A DNA stretch of 64,000 nt, taken from the NCBI RefSeq assembly GCF_016623465.1, contig NZ_JAEDAJ010000004.1, forward strand, positions 244,906 to 308,905, read 5' to 3'. This DNA is from Brachybacterium halotolerans. Its GTDB lineage: Bacteria > Actinomycetota > Actinomycetes > Actinomycetales > Dermabacteraceae. The position numbers were made by a program, and so were the translations under genes. This document shows positions 27,236 through 35,784 of this stretch, in pieces. The notes under the pieces are model-generated. The model ran no database searches, was not told the origin of the DNA, and saw only the letters and a program-made list of their open reading frames with translations. Positions within the stretch are counted from its first letter, which is position 1, and each line of letters begins with the position of its first letter.

Positions 27236-27296
27236 GGCGCTCTCCTCTCTCGTCGTCGCACCTGCGTCGGCAGTCGCAGTCGCAGTCGCAGCGGCC

Positions 27297-28010
27297 TCAC
27301 GGTCGCAGCTCCTGCCAGCCCTCGGGAAACGTCACGAGGCCCGCGTCGGCCGGAGGGACGAAGGCGCCCCAGTCGGCGCCGACCAGACCCTCGCGGCGCT
27401 CGAAGATGCCGCGCACCGTCGCCCCCACCTCGGTGATGCGCTCGGCGATCTCGCGGGTCGCGGTGCCGTTGTCCACGAACCATGCCAGCTCGTCCTCGTC
27501 CTTCATCGCGACGCGCCAGTCGTCGGTCGCGGGATCGCCCTCGGCGACCACGTCGAGCGCCCAGTCCTGCATGTCGTAGCCGAGAGGGGTGCGCCGCCAG
27601 GGCGCCTCGAGGTTCCCGTACCAGCGGGGCGTCCAGTCCGTGCCGTCGTGCCAGCGCCAGATCGACCAGGGCTCGCCCGGTCGGTGCGCGCGCACCACCG
27701 TGCTGCCGCGCCACGCGGACAGCTCGTAGGAGCCGTCCCAGTCCCCCGGCGCGACGAGCCGGCCGTTCGGGCCCGATCCGGGGCCGCGACGGCCCGCCAT
27801 CGCCGAGCCCGGGACGGTCATCATCACGATGAGGTCCTCGGAGTCGTGCAGCACCGTGCCGCCGACGGCGAAGCCCACGGCCGGGCCCGTCTCGGGGAAG
27901 TCGCGGACGCTGCGCTGGACGACGTCCGTCCCGGGGGCGTGCGGCGGCACGGGCGGCTCGTAGGGCGCGGTGGGGAGGTCGCCGAAGGGACCGGTGGTCG
28001 GTGTCGCCAT
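27297..28010 (-). CDS. DUF402 domain protein
   Basis: The 237-residue protein has the DUF402/FomD-like core: WSIWRWHDGTDWTPRWYGNLEAPWRRTPLGYDMQDWALDVVAEGD, then WRVAMKDEDELAWFVDNGT. This family includes FomD and Ntdp phosphohydrolases that act on nucleoside or nucleotidyl phosphates using two divalent metal ions bound by conserved Asp residues. The N-terminal 40 residues are Pro-rich. The start at 28010 was chosen over an upstream in-frame codon because the extra residues are low-complexity. It is divergent from the threonine dehydratase gene. Confidence 0.75.
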   Translation of the reverse strand: MATPTTGPFGDLPTAPYEPPVPPHAPGTDVVQRSVRDFPETGPAVGFAVGGTVLHDSEDLIVMMTVPGSAMAGRRGPGSGPNGRLVAPGDWDGSYELSAWRGSTVVRAHRPGEPWSIWRWHDGTDWTPRWYGNLEAPWRRTPLGYDMQDWALDVVAEGDPATDDWRVAMKDEDELAWFVDNGTATREIAERITEVGATVRGIFERREGLVGADWGAFVPPADAGLVTFPEGWQELRP

Positions 28011-28096
28011 GGCCCCACCGTACGCGGGGGTCCGACGGCCGGTCCCGTCGGCCGCATAGAGTCGGACGGGACCCCCAGCAGGAAGAAGGAACCCTC

Positions 28097-29104
28097 GTGA
28101 GCGCACCCACGATCGCCGACGTGCGCGAGGCCGCGCGCCTCCTGGAGGGCGTCGCCCATCGCACGCCCGTGCTCACCTCCCGCACGCTCGACGCGCTGAC
28201 CGGCTGCGAGATGCTGCTGAAGGCGGAGAACCTGCAGCGCGTCGGCGCATTCAAGTTCCGCGGCGCCTTCACGGCGCTGAGCGCTCTGGACCCGGGGACG
28301 CCCGTGGTCGCGTTCTCCTCCGGCAACCATGCGCAGGCGGTCGCGCTCGCGGCGCGCGAGCAGGGGCGCCGCGCCACCATCGTCATGCCCGAGGACTCCC
28401 CGGCCGCGAAGCTCGCGGCGACCCGCGGCTACGGCGCCGAGGTGGTCCTCTACGACCGCTGTCGCGAGGATCGCACCGCGATCGCGAGCAGCATCGCCCG
28501 CGAGCAGGGCGCGGAGGTCGTCCCGCCCTTCGACCATCCGGCGATCATCGCCGGCCAGGGCACCGCGGCCCTCGAGCTCCTCGAGGACGCGGGCGAGCTG
28601 GACCTGCTGTTCGTGCCCTGCGGAGGCGGGGGGCTGCTCTCGGGCAGTCTGCTGGCCGCGGGGGACCTCTCCCCCGCCTGCCGCGTGTTCGGCGTGGAGC
28701 CGGAGGCCGGGGACGACGTGCGCCGCTCCCTCGAGGCGGGCGGGCCGGTGGCCATCGACGTGCCGCGGACCATCGCCGACGGCGCGCAGACCACGCGCGT
28801 CGGCGACACGACCTTCGCGATCATCCGCGAGCGCGCGAGCGGCATCCTCACCGCGAGCGACGCCGAGCTCGTCGCCCAGATGCGGTTCCTCGCGACGCGG
28901 ATGAAGGCCGTGGTCGAGCCGACGGGCTGCCTGGGGCTCGCCGCCGCCGTCGCGCAGGCACGTGATCTGGCAGGTGACCTTGGCAGACAGCCCCGCGTGG
29001 GCGTCATCCTGTCCGGCGGGAACGTGGACCTGGCCCGGTTCGCCGAGCTCGTGGGCGATGGCGAACCCGTGAGCGACGCCGACGCTGCAGGAGGCGCGGC
29101 ATGA
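28097..29104 (+). CDS. threonine/serine dehydratase family PLP enzyme
   Basis: The 335-residue fold-type II PLP enzyme has the lysine K53 in RVGAFKFRGAF, SSGNHAQAVALAA at about 74-86, and the glycine loop PCGGGGLLSGSLLAA near 170. It lacks the C-terminal ACT-like regulatory domain of biosynthetic IlvA, so it is a short catabolic-type dehydratase or a serine racemase-like enzyme. These convert threonine or serine to 2-oxoacids through 2-aminoacrylate-type intermediates. GTG start with AAGAAGGA ribosome-binding site. Four-base overlap with the next gene. Confidence 0.85.
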   Translation: MSAPTIADVREAARLLEGVAHRTPVLTSRTLDALTGCEMLLKAENLQRVGAFKFRGAFTALSALDPGTPVVAFSSGNHAQAVALAAREQGRRATIVMPEDSPAAKLAATRGYGAEVVLYDRCREDRTAIASSIAREQGAEVVPPFDHPAIIAGQGTAALELLEDAGELDLLFVPCGGGGLLSGSLLAAGDLSPACRVFGVEPEAGDDVRRSLEAGGPVAIDVPRTIADGAQTTRVGDTTFAIIRERASGILTASDAELVAQMRFLATRMKAVVEPTGCLGLAAAVAQARDLAGDLGRQPRVGVILSGGNVDLARFAELVGDGEPVSDADAAGGAA

Positions 29105-29541
29105 GCGCGGGCAAGAAGGAAGGTAACCCGCGGAAGCCCGCGGCGAGCGCGACGTCGCCGCGGAGCGGGGCGACCGGCAGGCCGCTGTGGCCCGGACAGG
29201 TGCTCTCCTCGCTGCTGATGGCCGGGGGCGTGCTCATGCCCTACGCCCCGTGGCTGATCTCGAACGGCCTGGCACGGCTGCTGGTGATGTTCGCGCAGCT
29301 CGCGGCGGGCGTGCTGATCTACGGGATCGCGATCCGACGCTCCGACCTGCCGCGCACCAGCACGACTCCCACGCCCGTCGCCTCGCGGATGATCTTCCTG
29401 GGGGTCATCGGTCTGACGCTGCTGTCCTCGCTGGTCATCGAGAGCATCCACGCGCCCCTGTGGGTCCCGCTGCTGGTCGTCGTGGCGGCGCTGCTGTTCC
29501 TGGCCTTCCACCTCGACGCGATGTCGCGGGCGGCGCAGTAG
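29101..29541 (+). CDS. small integral membrane protein
   Basis: The 146-residue protein has a basic N-terminal tail and four hydrophobic helices (about 30-50, 57-78, 96-115 and 120-140). The ATG overlaps the stop of the dehydratase gene (ATGA), so it is translationally coupled to it. No family was recognised. Coupling suggests a link with threonine or serine use, for example transport, but this is only context. Confidence 0.6.
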   Translation: MSAGKKEGNPRKPAASATSPRSGATGRPLWPGQVLSSLLMAGGVLMPYAPWLISNGLARLLVMFAQLAAGVLIYGIAIRRSDLPRTSTTPTPVASRMIFLGVIGLTLLSSLVIESIHAPLWVPLLVVVAALLFLAFHLDAMSRAAQ

Positions 29542-29606
29542 AGCGGGACACCTCCGGACGTCGGGCATTGGGAGCCGGACACCGGGTGCCGCACTCCGCG
29601 CGTGCC

Positions 29607-30773
29607 TCACCGCCCGTCCAGCACCTGCTCCACCGCCGCGGTCGCGGCCTCCAGGGTCTGCGCGTCGGCACCGCGGGGGAAGCTGAAGCGCACGGCCGTC
29701 TGCGCCACCTCGCGCGGGATGCCGAGCGCCGTGAGCACGTGCGAGGGCTCGTCGCTGCCGGCCGCGCACGCGGAGCCGCTCGAGGCGATGACGCCGTGCT
29801 CCTCGAGATCGAGCAGCACCGACTCGCCGCTGGTCCCGGGGAAGCAGAAGGAGGCGTGGCCGGGCAGTCGCCGGTCAGGCCGCTCCGCGGTCGGCGGATG
29901 ATCCGCCCTCGTGGCCCCCGCAGTCGGCCCCGTGACCAGCGCGCCCTCATAGGCGGCGAGGACACGGGCCATGAAGGCGTCGCGGAGCGGTGCGAGCCGG
30001 GCCGCCGTGTCCTCGCGTTCGGACTCGGCGAGCTCGAGCGCGGTCGCGAGCGCGACCGCGAAGGCGACGTTCTCGGTGCCCGAGCGTCGGCCGCCCTCCT
30101 GCCCGCCTCCGTGGACGAGGGGTTCGAGCGGCAGGCGGCCGCGGATGATCGCGGCGCCGATCCCCTTGGGCGCGCCGAGCTTGTGGCCAGAGATCGTCAG
30201 CGCGTCCGCGCCGAGCCCGCGCAGGTCGAGCCAGCCTGCCGCCTGGACGGCGTCGGTGTGCAGGAGGGCGCCGACCCGGTGCGCCTCCTCGGCGAGCGCG
30301 GGCACGTCCGACACGGCCCCCACCTCGTTGTTCGCGTACGCGAGGGAGACCAGGGTGGTGTCCTCGCGCAGCTCCTCGCGCAGGGCCTCGGGGGTGATCG
30401 TCCCGTCGGCCGACGGGGTCACGAACGAGACCTCGAAGCCGTGCACGCGCCGCAGGTGATCGATGCTGCCGAGGACGGCCTCGTGCTCGATGGGCGAGGT
30501 GACCAGGTGTTTCCCTCGCGGGTTCGCCAGTGCCAGCCCCTTGATCGCGAGGTTCGCGGCCTCGCTGCCCCCGCTGGTGAAGGTGACGTCGCTGCGGCGA
30601 GCACCCAGCACGGACGCGACCCGGGAGCGGGCGTCGGCGAGCCCCGCGGCGGCGGCCTCCCCCGCGCTGTGATGGCTCGAGGGGTTGCCGAACACGCCGG
30701 TCAGATAGGGCCACGCCGCCTCGAGGGCCTCGCGCCGCACCGCGTCGGTCGCGGCGGCGTCGAGATACAGCAT
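29607..30773 (-). CDS. cysteine desulfurase, NifS/IscS-like
   Basis: The 388-residue PLP enzyme has FTSGGSEAANLAIKG, THTDAVQ-type AVQAAGWLDL, the PLP lysine K198 in TISGHKLGAPKG, GGGQEGGRRSGTENV and the sulfur-accepting C336 in SSGSACAAGS. It is the last gene of the nadABC operon, overlapping nadC by one ATGA junction. In many bacteria a NifS-like enzyme in this position builds the 4Fe-4S cluster of quinolinate synthase NadA, and that is the likely job here. A Thr/Arg/Pro-rich insert (residues 281-303) is unusual. Confidence 0.9.
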   Translation of the reverse strand: MLYLDAAATDAVRREALEAAWPYLTGVFGNPSSHHSAGEAAAAGLADARSRVASVLGARRSDVTFTSGGSEAANLAIKGLALANPRGKHLVTSPIEHEAVLGSIDHLRRVHGFEVSFVTPSADGTITPEALREELREDTTLVSLAYANNEVGAVSDVPALAEEAHRVGALLHTDAVQAAGWLDLRGLGADALTISGHKLGAPKGIGAAIIRGRLPLEPLVHGGGQEGGRRSGTENVAFAVALATALELAESEREDTAARLAPLRDAFMARVLAAYEGALVTGPTAGATRADHPPTAERPDRRLPGHASFCFPGTSGESVLLDLEEHGVIASSGSACAAGSDEPSHVLTALGIPREVAQTAVRFSFPRGADAQTLEAATAAVEQVLDGR

Positions 30774-31633
30774 CACCGGGCGGCGCTCACCGTCGCATCG
30801 AGCCCCAGGTCGAGGCTGCGCACCGAATGGGTGAGGGCGCCGGAGGAGATCACGTCGACGCCCGTGTGGGCGATGTCGCCGACGGTCTCGAGGGTGACGT
30901 TGCCGCTGGCCTCGACGATCGCGCGGCCGCCGACGATCTCCACACCGCGCTCGAGGTCGGCGAGCGAGAAGTTGTCGAGCATGATGACATCGACGCCGCC
31001 GGCGAGGACGGGTTCGATCTGGTCGATGCGGTCCACCTCGACCTCGAGCCGCGTCATGTGCCCGAGGCGCTCGCGGGCGGCGCGGATCGCCTCGGTGAGA
31101 TCGAGGCCCTGACTGCGCAGCACGGCGAGGTGGTTGTCCTTGGCCATCACGCCGTCGGAGAGGGAGAAGCGGTGGTTCACACCGCCGCCGCAGCGCACCG
31201 CATGGCGCTCGAAGGCGCGCAGGCCGGGAGTGGTCTTGCGGGTGTCGGTGATGCGTGCACCGGTCCCCGCGACCGCGTCGACGAAGGCGCGGGTGAGCGT
31301 CGCGATGCCCGACATGCGCTGGGCGAAGTTCAGGGCGATCCGCTCCGCCTGGAGCACGGCGCGCGCGGGCCCCTCGATCTCGGCGAGCACCTGGCCGGCG
31401 GTGAAGGAGTCCCCGTCGGCTGCATGAGCGGTGACCTGGACCGACGTGTCCGTGAGCCGGAAGGCGGCGCGGACCACGTCGATGCCTGCGAGCACTCCTG
31501 CCTCGCGGGCGGTGAGCTGCGCCGCGGCGTGGGCGTCCGCGGGGAGGAAGGCCTCGCCGGTGGCGTCGCCCCAGGGCGCGTCCTCGGCGAGCGCCGCGGC
31601 GACGACGCGGTCGATGTGGGCGGTGGTCAGCAT
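30773..31633 (-). CDS. nadC: nicotinate-nucleotide pyrophosphorylase (quinolinate phosphoribosyltransferase)
   Basis: The 286-residue protein covers the full NadC length. Visible motifs are LAEDAPWGDATGEAF at the N-terminus, NFAQRMSGIATLTRAFVDAV, TDTRKTTPGLRAFERHAVRCGGGVNHR and VIMLDNFSLADL, then ASGNVTLETVGDIAHTGVDVISSGALTHS. It converts quinolinate and PRPP to nicotinate mononucleotide. The start overlaps the nadB 3' end by seven bases and the stop overlaps the nifS start, so translation is coupled through the operon. Confidence 0.95.
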   Translation of the reverse strand: MLTTAHIDRVVAAALAEDAPWGDATGEAFLPADAHAAAQLTAREAGVLAGIDVVRAAFRLTDTSVQVTAHAADGDSFTAGQVLAEIEGPARAVLQAERIALNFAQRMSGIATLTRAFVDAVAGTGARITDTRKTTPGLRAFERHAVRCGGGVNHRFSLSDGVMAKDNHLAVLRSQGLDLTEAIRAARERLGHMTRLEVEVDRIDQIEPVLAGGVDVIMLDNFSLADLERGVEIVGGRAIVEASGNVTLETVGDIAHTGVDVISSGALTHSVRSLDLGLDATVSAAR

Positions 31634-33369
31634 GCGTGGGCCTCCTGGAGGGTGCGGGCGGCGGGGGCGGTATGGGGTTCGAGCGCGGGCGCGGGCAACG
31701 CCTCCGGCGCGGACGGGTCGTCGAGCCGGTGGTGGGCGCCTGCGGAGGTGGCGCGCGCGCGGGCCGCGGCGACCGTGAGGCGGGCGAGATGCAGGAGGTT
31801 GCGATCCTCGATCGCCGCGACGGTGCTGGGCGTCGGGGCGGCCCAGCCGTCCAGGACACGGGCGGCGTGCGCGAGCTGATCGCCCGTGCGCAGCAGCCCC
31901 ACGTGCTCCCACATGAGCTCCTGCAGGTCGCGGCGTGTCCATGCGGGCCCCGCTGCAGGCACCGCGGCGAGCGCCGCGAAGGCTGCGGCGGGTACTTCGT
32001 GGGACTCAGCGCCCGACCCAGCAGCCGACCCGGCGGCCTCGACAGCCGCGATCTCTCCGGCGCGCGCACCGAACACGGCGCCCTCGAGCAGGGAGTTCGA
32101 GGCCAGGCGGTTCGCGCCGTGCACGCCGGTGCAGGCGCACTCTCCCGCGGCGAACAGGCCCGGGAGGCTCGTGCGCCCGTCGAGGTCGGTGCGGATCCCG
32201 CCCATCGCGTAGTGCGCGGCCGGGGTCACCGGGATCGGCTGGGATGCCCAGTCGAGCCCCGCCGAGCGCACGGCGGCATCGATGGTCGGGAAACGCCGGG
32301 CGAGCTCGGCGCGGCCGATGTCCGTCGCGTCCAGCAGGGCGGGGCGCCCGTCCTGAGCGGCCATGACGTGGGCGATGGCCCGGGCGACCACGTCGCGGGG
32401 CGCGAGCTCGGCGCGCGGGTCGATGTCGGGCATGAACCGCCGGCCCTCCGCATCGCGCAGGACGGCGCCCTCACCGCGCACGGCCTCGGACACGAGGAAG
32501 GCGCTCCCGGTGAGGGCCGTGGGGTGGAACTGCACGAACTCGAGGTCGGCGACGCACGCGCCTGCGCGCCAGGCGGCGGCGACGCCGTCCCCCGTGGCGA
32601 CCTCGGGGTTCGTGGTGTGGGAGTAGAGCTGCCCGGCGCCGCCGGTCGCGAGGACCACCCCGTCCGCGCGGACCTCGAGCGGGGCCCCGTCGGCACCGAG
32701 GAATGCGGCGCCGACGACGCGGGGCGCGCGCTCGTGCCCGCGCTCGCCACAATTCGCGGACTGATACTCCTCGTCCCGCGCGGCGGGACAAGGTGTTCCC
32801 GCGGGAACGCCCGGAGTGTCAGAGACCCGTGCGGCGCCGGGTCCGGGCAGGGCACTGCGCGGCTCGGTGACCAGCAGATCGACGAGCGCCGTCCGCTCGA
32901 GCACCTCGATCGGTGCGCGTCGGACGGAGCCGACCAGGGCATCCTCGATCGACCGACCGGTCGCATCCCCTCCGGCATGCAGGATGCGGGGCCGCGAGTG
33001 CGCGCCCTCCAGGCCCATCGCGTACGGGAGGTCGGGGTCCTCGGCGTCCCCCTCGACCCGGTCGAAGACGACTCCGAGGTCGATGAGCTCGCGGATCCGG
33101 TCCGGTCCCTCCTCGCAGAGCACGCGCACGGCGTCCTCGAGGCACAGCCCCGCCCCCGCGACGTGCGTGTCGGCGGCGTGCTGTGCGGGCGAGTCCTCCG
33201 GGGCCAGGGCTCCGGCGATCCCGCCCTGGGCCTTCGCGGTCGCCGAGTCGTCGATCGCCCCCTTGGTCACGAGCACCACGCGGCAGGTGCGGGCGACGCG
33301 CAGGGCGGCCGTCAGACCTGCGATGCCCGAGCCGACGACGAGCACGTCGGCCCGCAGGACGCGGGTCAT
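31627..33369 (-). CDS. nadB: L-aspartate oxidase
   Basis: The 580-residue flavoprotein has the FAD dinucleotide site VVGSGIAGLTAAL (11-23), the SATAKAQGGIAGAL segment and the catalytic-region motif HPTALTGSAFLVSEAVRGEGA. It also has HYAMGGIRTDLDGRTSLPGLFAAGECACTGVHGANRLASNSLLEGAVFGARA. It oxidises aspartate to iminoaspartate for NadA. Residues about 171-217 form an extra cysteine-containing segment rich in short inverted repeats at the DNA level. It lies in a surface loop and does not break any motif. The start shares an ATGA overlap with nadA. Confidence 0.95.
   Translation of the reverse strand: MTRVLRADVLVVGSGIAGLTAALRVARTCRVVLVTKGAIDDSATAKAQGGIAGALAPEDSPAQHAADTHVAGAGLCLEDAVRVLCEEGPDRIRELIDLGVVFDRVEGDAEDPDLPYAMGLEGAHSRPRILHAGGDATGRSIEDALVGSVRRAPIEVLERTALVDLLVTEPRSALPGPGAARVSDTPGVPAGTPCPAARDEEYQSANCGERGHERAPRVVGAAFLGADGAPLEVRADGVVLATGGAGQLYSHTTNPEVATGDGVAAAWRAGACVADLEFVQFHPTALTGSAFLVSEAVRGEGAVLRDAEGRRFMPDIDPRAELAPRDVVARAIAHVMAAQDGRPALLDATDIGRAELARRFPTIDAAVRSAGLDWASQPIPVTPAAHYAMGGIRTDLDGRTSLPGLFAAGECACTGVHGANRLASNSLLEGAVFGARAGEIAAVEAAGSAAGSGAESHEVPAAAFAALAAVPAAGPAWTRRDLQELMWEHVGLLRTGDQLAHAARVLDGWAAPTPSTVAAIEDRNLLHLARLTVAAARARATSAGAHHRLDDPSAPEALPAPALEPHTAPAARTLQEAHAC
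32719..32856. repeat. in-frame insert with paired inverted repeats inside nadB
   Basis: The DNA for nadB residues 172-217 carries two adjacent hairpins. One is GTCCCGC-GCG-GCGGGAC (32773-32789). The other is GTTCCCGCGGGAAC (32795-32808). An AT-richer stretch (CACAATTCGCGGACTGATA) flanks them. The local composition differs from the rest of nadB, and the coded stretch has no counterpart in typical NadB proteins. It looks like a small palindromic element inserted in frame, or a degenerated linker. Confidence 0.4.
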
Positions 33370-34793
33370 GCGCGCGCCGCGCCGGACGGAGTGCCGGTCG
33401 CTGCTGCGGCCGCGCCGGTCGCTGAGGCTGCTCCGGTCGCTCCGGTCGTTCCGCCGCTGACGGCCCCCGGCTTCGCGGCGAGCATGCGCTCGAGGGCGAG
33501 GCGGGCGGGATCGGCGACGTCGGGGCCGACGGTGATGCGGTTGATGACCTCGCCCTCGAGCAGGGACTCGAGGGCCCAGGCGAGGTAGCCGGGGTGGATC
33601 CGGTACATCGTCGAGCACGGGCACACCACAGGATCCAGGCAGAAGATCGTGTGCTGCGGATGCTGCGCGGCCAGACGCTGGACGAGGTTGATCTCGGTGC
33701 CGATCGCGAAGGTCGTGGGCTCCTCGGCCGCCTCGATGGCCTTGCGGATGTAGTCCGTGGAGCCGGCCTCGTCGGCCGCATCGACCACGGGCATGGGGCA
33801 CTCGGGGTGGACGATCACGCGCACGCCGGGATGCTCCGCGCGGGCCTTGTCGATCTGGGCGGTGGTGAAGCGCTTGTGAACCGAGCAGAAACCGTGCCAG
33901 AGCACGACCCGGGCGTCGCGCAGGGTCTGCTCGTCGTTGCCGCCGAGCGGGCGGCGCGGGTTCCACATCGGCATCTGCTCGAGCGGGATCCCCATCGCCC
34001 TCGCGGTGTTGCGGCCCAGGTGCTGATCGGGGAAGAACAGCACGCGTCGGCCGCGCGCGAAGGCCCACTCGAGCACGGTCGCCGCGTTCGAGGACGTGCA
34101 CACGATCCCGCCGTGGCGGCCCACGAAGCCCTTGATCGCCGCGGAGGAGTTCATGTAGGTCACGGGGATGACGGGGGCGAGTACGTCGTCCCCGTCGACC
34201 GCGCGCGCTCCGTCGGCGGCGCCCGACGCGTCCGTCCCGCCGAGCTCGTCGGCGTAGACCTCCATGAGCTGCTCCCAGCACTCCTCGACCTGGTCGATGT
34301 CGGCCATGTCGGCCATCGAGCAGCCGGCGGCGAGGTTCGGCAGGATGACCGCCTGCTCGGGGCCGGAGAGGAGGTCGGCGGTCTCTGCCATGAAGTGCAC
34401 GCCGCAGAAGATGATCGCCTCCGCCTCTCGGCGGGCCTTCGCGGCGTTCGCGAGCTGGAAGGAATCGCCCACGTAGTCGGCGTACTGCACGACCTCGTCG
34501 CGCTGGTAGAAGTGGCCGAGCACCACGACCCTGTCCCCCAGCTCGGCCTTCGCGGCGCGGATGCGCCGGTAGAGCTCCTCGCGGCTCGCCTGCCGGTAGC
34601 TCTCGGGGATGCCGCCCTGGCGGGGCGCGGCGCCCGGGATCGGATCGGCCTGGGAGGCGCCGGGGCCGTACGTGGAGGGCCCGGCGTCCACGTCCCACGG
34701 CGCGTCCAGCAGCGCGGTCGAGCAGGTGCTGCCGCGGGCGGCGCCCGTCGAGATGTCGCGGATGGTGAGGTCGACCGAGGCGGTGGTGGTCAT
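33366..34793 (-). CDS. nadA: quinolinate synthase A
   Basis: The 475-residue enzyme has VVVLGHFYQRDEVVQYAD, ILPNLAAGCSMADMADIDQVEECWEQL and PVTYMNSSAAIKGFVGRHGGIVCTSSNA. HPECPMPVVDAAD follows, and the last cluster cysteine is in CLDPVVCPCSTMYRIHPGYLAWALE. Three of these cysteines bind the 4Fe-4S cluster that condenses iminoaspartate with dihydroxyacetone phosphate. The long N-terminal extension (about 70 residues) is usual for actinobacteria. The C-terminal Ala/Gly tail is dispensable-looking. It is 62 bases downstream of the NrtR-like regulator gene. Confidence 0.95.
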   Translation of the reverse strand: MTTTASVDLTIRDISTGAARGSTCSTALLDAPWDVDAGPSTYGPGASQADPIPGAAPRQGGIPESYRQASREELYRRIRAAKAELGDRVVVLGHFYQRDEVVQYADYVGDSFQLANAAKARREAEAIIFCGVHFMAETADLLSGPEQAVILPNLAAGCSMADMADIDQVEECWEQLMEVYADELGGTDASGAADGARAVDGDDVLAPVIPVTYMNSSAAIKGFVGRHGGIVCTSSNAATVLEWAFARGRRVLFFPDQHLGRNTARAMGIPLEQMPMWNPRRPLGGNDEQTLRDARVVLWHGFCSVHKRFTTAQIDKARAEHPGVRVIVHPECPMPVVDAADEAGSTDYIRKAIEAAEEPTTFAIGTEINLVQRLAAQHPQHTIFCLDPVVCPCSTMYRIHPGYLAWALESLLEGEVINRITVGPDVADPARLALERMLAAKPGAVSGGTTGATGAASATGAAAAATGTPSGAARA

Positions 34794-34855
34794 CGGGTTC
34801 TCCAGGGTGTGCGGTGGGGCGATGGGGCGATGAGTGCTGGGGCGATGGGTGCCGG

Positions 34856-35542
34856 TCAGAGGCCGGTGAGCGGGCCGTTGTCGGCGAGGTGGATGGACTC
34901 GTCATGGCGGAAGAGCTGCGCGGGGCGGTGACGGCCGCCGGCGCGGTACTCGCCCGTGGGGACGAGGCGTCCGCTCGCCTCCATCTGACGACGGAAGTTC
35001 GCGGGGTCCAGGCGCCTGCGCAGCACGGCCTCGTGGACGGCGCGCAGCTCGGCGAGGGTGAAGGCCTCCCCCAGGAAGGCCGCCGCGATGCGGGAGTACT
35101 CGACCTTGTTGCGCAGTCGCCACAGCGCGTACTCGACGATGAGCGAGTGGTCGAAGGCGAGCTCGGGCAGCTCGTCCGCGACGAACCAGCGCACGTTGAC
35201 CGACTCGAGGCTCGCGTCGGCCTCCTCGGAGCGCACCAGCGCCCAGTAGACGACCGAGACGGTGCGCTCCGCGGCCGACGGTGCACGGTCCAGGCTCCCG
35301 AAGGCGTAGAGCTGCTCGAGATAGCGCGGGGTGAGCCTCGTGGTCTCCCGCAGCGTCCGGCCCGCCGATGCCGCGAGCCCCTCGCTGGCGCCGAGCGGAC
35401 CTCCGGGAAGTGCCCATTTCCCCTGGTGGGGGTCGCGGATACGGCGCACGAGCGGGACCCAGAGCACCGGCAGACGGGTGCTGGGATGGGGGCGCAGCGC
35501 GAAGATCACCGTCGAGACGGCGAGGGAGACGGGATCGGCCAC
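34856..35542 (-). CDS. nrtR: NrtR-like Nudix-fold transcriptional regulator of NAD biosynthesis
   Basis: The 228-residue protein has a Nudix fold (KWALPGGPLGASEGLAASAGRTLRETT) whose catalytic REUXEE is degraded to RTLRET, so it should bind ADP-ribose-type ligands without hydrolysis. The C-terminal half (SRIAAAFLGEAFTLAELRAVHEAVLRRRLDPANFRRQM) is the NrtR winged-helix domain. NrtR repressors control NAD genes, and this gene heads nadA-nadB-nadC-nifS. The GTG at 35542 was chosen because GGAGG lies eight bases before it. A GTG at 35551 overlaps that ribosome-binding site. A palindrome lies 17 bases upstream. Confidence 0.88.
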   Translation of the reverse strand: MADPVSLAVSTVIFALRPHPSTRLPVLWVPLVRRIRDPHQGKWALPGGPLGASEGLAASAGRTLRETTRLTPRYLEQLYAFGSLDRAPSAAERTVSVVYWALVRSEEADASLESVNVRWFVADELPELAFDHSLIVEYALWRLRNKVEYSRIAAAFLGEAFTLAELRAVHEAVLRRRLDPANFRRQMEASGRLVPTGEYRAGGRHRPAQLFRHDESIHLADNGPLTGL

Positions 35543-35558
35543 AGCGGTCACCTCCAGT

Positions 35559-35578
35559 TAAAGTCACGCGGACCTTTA
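35559..35578. promoter_or_regulatory. candidate NrtR operator
   Basis: TAAAG and CTTTA are separated by ten bases and flanked by a further GACC-TTAT-GGTC palindrome (35588-35599). The pair lies directly upstream of nrtR and 200 bases from the divergent gene at 35785. Autoregulation of the nrtR-nad operon from here is likely but not shown. Confidence 0.5.
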
Positions 35579-35784
35579 CGGTTGCGGAGACCTTATGGTC
35601 GCGATGACCCGAACACGGGCGCTGTGACGAGGAGCTGTGACCGCCGTCACCGGTCAGGTGACTCTAAGTCGAGGCCGACGAGGGGCGATCGGCGGACCGA
35701 GAGCGGCACGAGCCAGCGGACCGACGGCGCCGTCGGGTGCGGGACGCACCCGCCGACGTCCGATGATCTGCCTACACTGCTGAG

